Positions 1-4,725 of a stretch of DNA of 10,547 nucleotides are shown here, piece after piece. How positions within the stretch are numbered: position 1 is the first letter of the stretch; the number at the start of each line of letters is the position of its first letter. Position numbers and translations under genes: made by a program. The notes under the pieces are model-generated. The model saw only the letters and a program-made list of their open reading frames with translations. It was not told the origin of the DNA and did no database searches. This stretch comes from CAYQZD01 sp964421875 (GTDB lineage: Bacteria > Electryoneota > Tariuqbacteria > Tariuqbacterales > Tariuqbacteraceae). The stretch spans positions 1 through 10,547 of the forward strand of contig CAYQZD010000125.1 of the NCBI GenBank assembly GCA_964421875.1. The letters run 5' to 3'.

Positions 1-106
1 TATCATTTTGAACAAGTCGATACCAAATCGTCCAAGTTAACACAGAATCTGGGAACCATTATTATTGTTAGCAGATCAAGTATGTCCATTTTCGCCACAT
101 GAAAAC

Positions 107-690
107 ATGATGCAAGCATCTAATGTTTTAGATCCAGGTCAATTCTATGAATTTGTGAAAAAATCCTGGATTATGCCAATCGTGAGCACAGAATGGGACG
201 ATGAAGAGAGTAGAAAAAGAGTAATAAGCTATAGCCCTTTACGGGAGTTCACTTTCTTAGATAAGAAAATTTATTCAAATAGGAATAATTACAGGAAATT
301 AGAAGATAGTGTTTCAATTCGAAGAAAGATAAAATATTTTTCTGAATTAATAGTTGATGGCTGTCCAGAAATAGTAGACAATGTCAAAAAGTTGTATTTA
401 TTGGACATAATGAAAGTAAGAAAAAATTACCCAAATGTACCTCATGATAAGTTACCTGCAAATTTAGGGACAGTTTTACCTTCAAAATTTTATCAAAGAC
501 CTTATAAAGAAGGTCACGAATATGAAGCGGCATCAAGGATATTGTCAGAATACCTTGGAGATGCACTAGTCATACAAGAAATAGGTAATTTCTCACTATT
601 TACAAAACCAAGTTGGTTTAACATTTACAAAGAAATCATTTATTCTGAAGCGTTCGCTATTCCGCCAATGGGCGAGAAGAGAAATGAACT
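107..690 (+). CDS. Unrecognised protein, N-terminal or central part, cut by the N gap
   Basis: I do not recognise this protein. The frame is open from about 41 to the gap at 691 and encodes about 195 residues from the first ATG pair (107 and 110). A TTG at 65 is an alternative start, but neither has a clear Shine-Dalgarno sequence. The product is soluble-looking, rich in Lys, Glu, Tyr and Ile, with no signal peptide or membrane segment. It includes a charged stretch (EWDDEESRKR) and a later PPMGEKRNE just before the gap. Codon use is strongly AT-biased, unlike all genes after 1529. A different frame is open from base 1 to the TGA at 100-102, so the true N-terminus may lie upstream with a frameshift near 60-66, or a separate gene may end there. 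It most likely continues into the coding piece at 702-1160. The coding call rests on ORF length; the function is unknown. Confidence 0.55.
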
Positions 691-700
691 NNNNNNNNNN
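691..700. other. Scaffold gap (10 N)
   Basis: Ten consecutive N bases interrupt an AT-rich coding region. A run of exactly ten is usually a placeholder, so the true distance between the two sides is unknown and the reading frame cannot be carried across. Both sides have the same AT-rich composition, which fits a correct join within one gene but does not prove it. Confidence 0.95.
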
Positions 701-701
701 T

Positions 702-1160
702 ATGTTTGAATTCTTGAAAGGAAAAGATCTTCCCAATTTAGGAAATATTACAGTTGAACAGATTTCAATGTATAGGCAATATAATGCGCATAAATCTATG
801 CAACATTGGATTGAAAAATGTACTAGGATGATGCTGGATAATAAAAATGGAATATTGGAAATAGACCAGATTAAGGATGAAATTATTACTGATCTCCGAA
901 TACTATTCAGTAAGACAGACAAAAAACTTCACTTAGTACATGCAATGGTCATCGAGTTTGTTGGTGCAGTTATAAGTGCTATAATGGGTGAAATTGCTAA
1001 TAATCTCTTCGTTATGTTTCTAAATCCTGCATGTAAAATATTGATTAAAAAATCGTTAGAAGCTCAGCTGGAGAGCAGCATTAAAAAAACAGTCTATAGA
1101 TATGATCCTGTAAGATTCGCCTTTCTAATTAAGTCGTTCAACACAGGGTTCTTTAAGTAG
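702..1160 (+). CDS. Unrecognised protein, C-terminal part after the N gap
   Basis: I do not recognise this protein. The frame is open from the gap to the TAG at 1158-1160 and gives 152 residues counted from the ATG at 702. That ATG lies two bases after the Ns and has no visible ribosome binding site, so it is more likely an internal methionine of the interrupted gene that begins before the gap. The segment has a polar, mainly helical-looking first half with many Lys, Asp and Ile residues. A moderately hydrophobic stretch follows (around VIEFVGAVISAIMGEIANNLFVMFL, residues 86-110 of this piece), perhaps an amphipathic or buried helix rather than a clear membrane span, and the tail is basic (YRYDPVRFAFLIKSF). 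Base composition matches the piece before the gap and contrasts with the GC-richer genes downstream, so the region may have a different origin. No catalytic motif was seen. Confidence 0.5.
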   Translation: MFEFLKGKDLPNLGNITVEQISMYRQYNAHKSMQHWIEKCTRMMLDNKNGILEIDQIKDEIITDLRILFSKTDKKLHLVHAMVIEFVGAVISAIMGEIANNLFVMFLNPACKILIKKSLEAQLESSIKKTVYRYDPVRFAFLIKSFNTGFFK

Positions 1161-1173
1161 CATTGTTTAATTT

Positions 1174-1208
1174 GGTTATCAAGTTTGCTTAGTAAGAACT
1201 TGATGACC
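1174..1208 (+). terminator. Hairpin downstream of the unrecognised gene, possible terminator
   Basis: GGTTATCAAGTT (1174-1185) pairs with AACTTGATGACC (1197-1208) over 12 positions with a single G-T wobble. The 11-base loop can add a further three-pair stem (CTT/AAG). It starts 14 bases after the stop codon at 1158-1160, the usual place for a transcription end. No run of T follows on either strand, so it is not a textbook intrinsic terminator. It could instead be a 3' stabilising structure. Confidence 0.4.
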
Positions 1209-1437
1209 TAACAGATTATGTAATAATTGTCCGGTGTGCTAATTGAGTCAATTCTATATGCTCTTGTTTTTATGGTGATTATAATTAATACAATATTATT
1301 AGATAGTTATAAATAATAGTCTAAGTTGATTTTCCAACTAGTGCTTTAACACGATAATAATTCTATAATACGCAATAAAATGTATGGTGCTGTCGACTTC
1401 TCCCAGTCTACATCATATATAATAATTACAGTCGGTT

Positions 1438-1463
1438 GGTGTCGGGTGCGGGGACCCAACACC
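1438..1463. repeat. GC-rich hairpin in the leader of the transporter genes
   Basis: GGTGTCGGGT (1438-1447) and ACCCAACACC (1454-1463) form a ten-position stem with one C-A mismatch around the six-base loop GCGGGG. TTGG at 1436-1439 and the ACCACCAA that follows the right arm suggest a slightly larger imperfect symmetry. It is sharply more GC-rich than the flanking DNA and sits about 65 bases before the start codon at 1529. It looks like a dispersed REP-like element; a leader attenuator structure is an alternative. Confidence 0.4.
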
Positions 1464-1528
1464 ACCAATATGCTACAAAGTCGCAGATTGTCATTATAAG
1501 ACACTAATTGTAATGAAGGAAATAATCT

Positions 1529-2050
1529 ATGCTAAATCCTAAACCGCGGCCGTACTGGTCGCCTTATCTGGCGGGAATAGGGCTGGGGATTGTATTGCTG
1601 ATGTCATACATCATAGCCGGGCAGGGGCTGGGTTCTTCCGGCGCGTTCGCCCGGCTTGAATACACCATCCTTCACGCCGTATTTCCCGGATATATTGAAG
1701 CGAATCCCTATACCGCGAAATATTTCGCCGAGGGAGTTAGTCCGCTTTCCAACTTTTTAGTATTTCTGGCGCTTGGCGTTTTAGCCGGAGGATTTTTCAG
1801 CGGCGTCACCGCCGGGCGGTTCAGGAAGACTGTGGAGAAGGGACCGAATATTTCGACTAAATGGCGGTTTATTTTGGCTTTCGCAGGAGGAACTATGATG
1901 GGTATCGGAGCGCGTTTAGCGCGGGGATGCACTTCGGGGCAGGCGTTGTCGGGAGGGGCGACCTTAGCGCTGGGGAGCTGGGCTTTTATGTTTGCAGTAT
2001 TTGGGGGAGGTTTCGCCGCCGCCTACTTTGTAAGGAGGCAGTGGTTATGA
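1529..2050 (+). CDS. YeeE/YedE-type sulfur transporter, first half-size subunit
   Basis: This is a 173-residue inner-membrane protein of the YeeE/YedE (Sulf_transp) family, whose characterised members take up thiosulfate or related sulfur compounds. The hydrophobic profile gives about four membrane segments (roughly residues 14-30, 75-95, 113-131 and 145-167). The hallmark is ARLARGCTSGQALSGG near 129-143, with the conserved cysteine at position 134 in a GCTSG loop; in the family such cysteines relay the sulfur substrate through the membrane. The length is about half of the single-chain YeeE, which fits the two-gene arrangement also known as PmpA/PmpB. The ATG start has a GAAGGA site eight bases upstream. 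The stop overlaps the start of the second subunit, so the two should be translationally coupled and probably assemble together. The exact substrate cannot be told from sequence. Confidence 0.85.
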   Translation: MLNPKPRPYWSPYLAGIGLGIVLLMSYIIAGQGLGSSGAFARLEYTILHAVFPGYIEANPYTAKYFAEGVSPLSNFLVFLALGVLAGGFFSGVTAGRFRKTVEKGPNISTKWRFILAFAGGTMMGIGARLARGCTSGQALSGGATLALGSWAFMFAVFGGGFAAAYFVRRQWL

Positions 2051-2655
2051 ATTTTCCTTTAGGGCCTCAAGGCGCGTATTCGGACAGCGTGGGGTTGCTG
2101 CTGGCTTTCCTCATCGGCTTAGGTTTCGGATTTTTCCTTGAAAGAGCCGGTTTCGGCAGCGCGCGGAAGCTGTCGGCGCAGTTTTACCTGCGCGATTTCG
2201 CCGTCCTTAAAGTAATGTTCACCGCCATTGTAGTGGCGGGAATCGGTTTCTGGGGACTGGTGGTCCTCGGATTTCAGGATTTAAGCTACACTTACATTAA
2301 TATCACCTATATCTGGCCCCAGATTGTGGGCGGGTTAATTTTAGGAGTGGGATTTGTTATCGGGGGCTACTGCCCCGGGACTTCCTGCGTCGCGGTGTCC
2401 ACCGGCAAAGTGGACGCTATATGGTACATCGCCGGGATATTTTTCGGGATATTCATCTACAGCGAGTTCGAACCGCTGGTTCACAGTTTTTATAATTCCG
2501 GCGATATGGGCGAGGCTTTCGTGTGGAAATGGCTGGGAGTGTCGCCGGGGGTGGCGCTGCTGGCGGCGGCGCTTATCGCGGTGGGCGCGTTCACGCTGGG
2601 GACCATCGTCGAGAAGAAAAAGGGGACGGTGGTTCAGCCGGAAAATACTGATTAA
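2047..2655 (+). CDS. YeeE/YedE-type sulfur transporter, second half-size subunit
   Basis: This 202-residue membrane protein is the partner of the preceding gene. Membrane segments fall near residues 15-31, 55-76, 90-108, 122-138 and 168-187. Family motifs are GFGSARKLSAQFYLRD at 35-50 and GGYCPGTSCVAVSTGK at 106-121, with cysteines 109 and 114 at the place where the family has its sulfur-handling cysteine. Translation from the ATG at 2047 is supported by an AAGGAGG ribosome binding site at 2032-2038 and by the ATGA overlap with the upstream stop. The frame stays open further upstream to 1861, but that part is out of frame with the first subunit and is not coding. The tail after the last membrane segment is short and basic (EKKKG). 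With its partner it would supply reduced sulfur to the cell, and the rhodanese-like protein downstream fits that role. Confidence 0.85.
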   Translation: MNFPLGPQGAYSDSVGLLLAFLIGLGFGFFLERAGFGSARKLSAQFYLRDFAVLKVMFTAIVVAGIGFWGLVVLGFQDLSYTYINITYIWPQIVGGLILGVGFVIGGYCPGTSCVAVSTGKVDAIWYIAGIFFGIFIYSEFEPLVHSFYNSGDMGEAFVWKWLGVSPGVALLAAALIAVGAFTLGTIVEKKKGTVVQPENTD

Positions 2656-2718
2656 AAATTTATCGTTATAGAGTTAAATTTCAGTATATATTTGATTATT
2701 ATAGAATTATATTCACAA

Positions 2719-2745
2719 CGAATTAAACGGATTAAACGAATTAAA
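2719..2745. repeat. Three tandem copies of a 9-base unit in the AT-rich spacer
   Basis: CGAATTAAA, CGGATTAAA and CGAATTAAA follow one another without spacers, and a fourth degenerate copy (TTAGGATTA) may follow. They lie in the 195-base AT-rich spacer between the transporter genes and the rhodanese-like gene, about 105 bases before its start. The repeat spacing is just under one helical turn. It could be a set of protein binding sites or simple replication slippage; nothing else in the spacer distinguishes the two. Confidence 0.5.
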
Positions 2746-2850
2746 TTAGGATTATATCAACAACATATATAAACAATGATTTACGAAAATTAACTCAATT
2801 TCACATTAGTAAGGTGTTATTATATTGACTATATTACGGAGTAATAACAA

Positions 2851-3495
2851 ATGAAACAAAATATTTTAAATATCTTTGGCGCTGCGGCGCTGATAATCGC
2901 TGCCTTTATCCTGATGTTGATGGGGAAACCTTCGGCGCTGACGCCTTTGCAGGCGGCGGAGAGCATCGGTCAGATGGCGGTTTACGATGAGGACAAAATT
3001 GCTCCTCTGACCTTGGCGGAATGGATTGTGGCTGAAAGCGGGGATTTTTACACGGTGGATATTCGCGGCTCACGAGATTTCGTGGAGATAAACATCCCCG
3101 GCTCGGTCAATCTCCCCTTCGCCTCGCTGATGACCAAATCCGGGTTGAGTACGATTCCCCGGTATAAGAAAATTGTGCTGGTGTATAAGGATGGGACTCG
3201 CGCCGGGCAAGCGTGGACGGTGCTGCGCGGCAAAGGTTATGAAGCGTACATCCTGCGAGGTGGAATCAAGGGCTGGTGGGATGAGATAATGACCCCGGCG
3301 TCTCTCCAAGAGGGCGGCGACAGGATTGAGAACCCGGCGCAGACCGCCGCCAAAGTAAAGGCGATGCGGGATTATTTCTCGGGGAAGGAGTCGAGTCTGG
3401 ACGCATCGGGGAGCGGCGGGGAAACCGCGCCTCCTCCTCCGGTTCCGATGCCGCAGAAGAGTTCACGTCAGAAAAAGAAGTCCGGCGGTTGTTAG
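2851..3495 (+). CDS. Membrane-anchored rhodanese-like protein lacking the catalytic cysteine
   Basis: The 214-residue product has an N-terminal hydrophobic segment (about 7-25), either an uncleaved anchor or a signal peptide, which would place the rest outside the inner membrane. A rhodanese fold covers roughly 50-145: DIRGSRDFVEINIPGSVNLP (70-89) matches the family's D-R-x-x-x-E-x-G-H-I-P-G-A-x-N motif, and GGIKGWW (137-143) the family end. The active loop reads VYKDGTRAG; the position normally held by the persulfide-forming cysteine is Tyr112, while Gly115 and Arg117 remain. The only cysteine in the protein is the last residue, Cys214, at the end of a Gly/Ser/Pro-rich and then basic tail (QKKKSGGC). 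Classical sulfurtransferase activity is therefore unlikely unless the tail cysteine takes part. An AGGAG-like site (GGAG, 2838-2841) precedes the ATG. The gene follows the sulfur transporter pair and abuts mobA. Confidence 0.85.
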   Translation: MKQNILNIFGAAALIIAAFILMLMGKPSALTPLQAAESIGQMAVYDEDKIAPLTLAEWIVAESGDFYTVDIRGSRDFVEINIPGSVNLPFASLMTKSGLSTIPRYKKIVLVYKDGTRAGQAWTVLRGKGYEAYILRGGIKGWWDEIMTPASLQEGGDRIENPAQTAAKVKAMRDYFSGKESSLDASGSGGETAPPPPVPMPQKSSRQKKKSGGC

Positions 3496-3506
3496 TGGAG
3501 TCTTCA

Positions 3507-4109
3507 GTGTTCAAGAACAATCCTCTGGTGTCAGGCTACATCCTGGCGGGGGGTAAAAGCGCCCGGCTGGGCCGGGATAAGCGGCAGGTGCGGATTTTCG
3601 GGGCGACGCTTTTGCAGCGGACTATCCTGACACTGGAAGCCGCAACGGGCGCGAAACCCGTTCTGGTGGGAGATAACCTCCCGGCGGAGGGAATCTATGG
3701 GTGCGTGGTTATATCCGATGCGGCGCGGGACAAAGGTCCTATCGCGGGACTGGTATCCGCTTTAAATCACTGCCGCACGCGCTGGGCGGCAATTCTGCCG
3801 GTGGATTTGCCCTTCGTTACGGCGGGGGAGGTTCAGCGGCTGATTGCGCTGGCGTCCGAGGAATTGGATGCGGTGTTGTTTGCGTCGAAGGGTAAGCTTG
3901 AGCCGCTGGCGGCGCTGTATAATGTGAGGACGCGGGATTTCTGGCGGGGCAGGTTGGAAAGAGGCGAGCTTTCTCTGCAGGAGGGTATCAAGCGTTTGAA
4001 CCACCGCGCGGTGGAGGCGCTTGAGAATAGCAGAACGCTTTTCAATCTCAACACTCCCAGGGAATTGGAGAAAATGGTGGAGATGAGGGAAATAAATACG
4101 GGGATTTAG
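3507..4109 (+). CDS. mobA: Molybdenum cofactor guanylyltransferase MobA
   Basis: The product is a cytoplasmic nucleotidyltransferase that joins GMP from GTP to molybdopterin, making the guanine dinucleotide form of the molybdenum cofactor used by DMSO-reductase-family enzymes. From the GTG at 3507 it has 200 residues, the usual family size. The GTP-binding signature LAGGKSARLGRDK is at 13-25, KGPIAGL at 76-82, the metal-site motif reads PVDLP at 98-102 (commonly CDMP or similar), and the conserved end motif FNLNTP is at 179-184. The GTG is chosen because GGAG (3497-3500) lies six bases upstream; GTG at 3495 or TTG at 3489, which would overlap the upstream gene, are alternatives. It is almost certainly cotranscribed with the rhodanese-like gene. 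No other molybdopterin synthesis gene or molybdoenzyme is in the window. Confidence 0.88.
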   Translation: MFKNNPLVSGYILAGGKSARLGRDKRQVRIFGATLLQRTILTLEAATGAKPVLVGDNLPAEGIYGCVVISDAARDKGPIAGLVSALNHCRTRWAAILPVDLPFVTAGEVQRLIALASEELDAVLFASKGKLEPLAALYNVRTRDFWRGRLERGELSLQEGIKRLNHRAVEALENSRTLFNLNTPRELEKMVEMREINTGI

Positions 4110-4147
4110 TTCGCTGAAGTGTAGGTTTAGGACTTTGCAGTATTAAT

Positions 4148-4168
4148 GTCGGCTTTGAATAAGCCGAC
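4148..4168. repeat. Hairpin after mobA with flanking TGTAGGT/ACCTACA
   Basis: GTCGGCTT (4148-4155) and AAGCCGAC (4161-4168) pair perfectly over eight bases around a five-base loop. The right arm runs on into ACCTACA (ending at 4173), and its complement TGTAGGT occurs at 4120-4126, so a larger nested inverted repeat of 4120-4173 is interrupted by about 21 bases on the left side. It begins 10 bases after the mobA stop and may end the mobA transcript or be a decayed dispersed palindrome. Confidence 0.55.
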
Positions 4169-4187
4169 CTACAGTTAAAGGATATAG

Positions 4188-4217
4188 GTCAGGTCTCCGC
4201 TTCGCTAAAGACCTGAC
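4188..4217. repeat. Nine-pair hairpin
   Basis: GTCAGGTCT (4188-4196) is exactly complementary to AGACCTGAC (4209-4217), with the 12-base loop CCGCTTCGCTAA. The stem can extend by one G-T and one A-T pair. No T run follows. It is the second of a row of unrelated hairpins in this spacer. Confidence 0.5.
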
Positions 4218-4332
4218 TTAACGTAAGAAAGGTTAAGTATATCACTTTGAACGAAGCGAAGCGTCTCTTCTTTTTCGGCTATTAATAGGGGCAGAAAATA
4301 CTTCACTCATTCTTCAATGTAAGTGTCTGTAT

Positions 4333-4362
4333 TGTAGGGGTTTGATTAATCAAACCCCTACA
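4333..4362. repeat. Perfect 30-base palindrome
   Basis: TGTAGGGGTTTGATT (4333-4347) is followed directly by its exact reverse complement (4348-4362), with no spacer. It lies midway between two convergent genes, where a bidirectional terminator would be expected. Its TGTAGG/CCTACA ends resemble those of the interrupted repeat at 4120-4173, which suggests both belong to one class of dispersed palindromes with variable centres. Confidence 0.75.
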
Positions 4363-4472
4363 TAGATATATAATATTAACTGCCCGGATTAATAAATAAA
4401 AGGTTTCTTCTCCATTTTAGTTGTAAGTATCCAGTACAAGTCAAAGCTGGGGTATTAGCCAAAAAAGCTTGC

Positions 4473-4551
4473 TTGTCATTCCGAGCGAAAGCCGGAATCC
4501 AGTTTTTTTGAAAGAGATTTTCCTGGACTCCCGCTTTCGCGGGAGTGACAA
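4473..4551. repeat. Dispersed repeat with GTCATTC-type inverted ends
   Basis: The unit starts TTGTCATTCCGAGCGAAAG and ends GCTTTCGCGGGAGTGACAA, two imperfect inverted halves separated by a T-rich and purine-rich centre. Each half also has its own symmetry: GCGAAAGCCGGAATCCAG on the left, and CTCCCGC-TTTC-GCGGGAG, a strong seven-pair hairpin, on the right. The same ends occur at 9511-9578 and, as a half copy, at 4642-4680. This looks like a member of the widespread GTCATTCC-type intergenic repeats known from many bacteria. Confidence 0.6.
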
Positions 4552-4641
4552 CTTTTTAAGAATCAATTAGAAGAACAACGAGCATCAATCCGCAGAACAA
4601 GGGATTTTACAACTACTTTGGAGATGAATCAATTAAAGAGA

Positions 4642-4680
4642 GATTCTTCGCTCTGCCTGCGGCGGGCTCAGAATGACAAC
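4642..4680. repeat. Half copy of the GTCATTC-type repeat
   Basis: Read on the minus strand, this begins GTTGTCATTCTGAGCCCGCC and ends in GAAGAATC, matching one half of the repeat family seen at 4473-4551 and 9511-9578. The centre GCCTGCGGCGGGC can fold on itself with one G-T pair. It has no opposing half within the spacer and is probably a partial or diverged copy. Confidence 0.45.
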
Positions 4681-4725
4681 ACTGATGATGTCCACTGTTA
4701 ACTGAATTGATTATTATTATCGATT

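Larger units (their letters stand above)
1161..1528. other. Gene-free AT-rich spacer before the transporter genes
   Basis: No convincing gene lies in these 368 bases. The stretch holds a hairpin just after the upstream stop (1174-1208), two TATAAT hexamers (1364-1369 and 1418-1423) without good partner -35 boxes at the right distance, and a GC-rich hairpin (1438-1463) standing out from the AT-rich surroundings. The last bases carry a GAAGGA ribosome binding site (1515-1520) for the gene starting at 1529. The promoter for the downstream transporter pair is probably here, but I cannot place it with confidence. Confidence 0.6.
4110..4725. other. Repeat-rich gene-free region between convergent genes
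   Basis: These 616 bases lie between the ends of mobA and of the M1 peptidase gene and hold no credible reading frame. They contain at least five different inverted or dispersed repeats, listed separately (4148-4168, 4188-4217, 4333-4362, 4473-4551 and 4642-4680). Transcription from both sides must end here, so some of the hairpins probably act as bidirectional terminators, although none has a clean T run directly after the stem. Confidence 0.7.

Noticed and set aside
1364..1423. Promoters built on the TATAAT hexamers at 1364-1369 and 1418-1423
   Set aside because: The DNA is very AT-rich, so such hexamers are expected by chance, and no -35 box resembling TTGACA is found 16-18 bases upstream of either.
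1861..2046. Upstream extension of the second transporter subunit to an ATG at 1861
   Set aside because: The extension overlaps the conserved GCTSG region of the first subunit in another frame, lacks membrane-protein character, and a strong AAGGAGG site supports the start at 2047.
2819..2850. Promoter immediately before the rhodanese-like gene (TTGACT at 2825-2830)
   Set aside because: A -10 box at the proper distance would fall on the start codon region, so this hexamer cannot serve the gene; no better pair was found.
4110..4725. CRISPR array in the repeat-rich spacer
   Set aside because: The repeats are different inverted sequences, not a direct repeat with regular spacers, and no cas gene is present.
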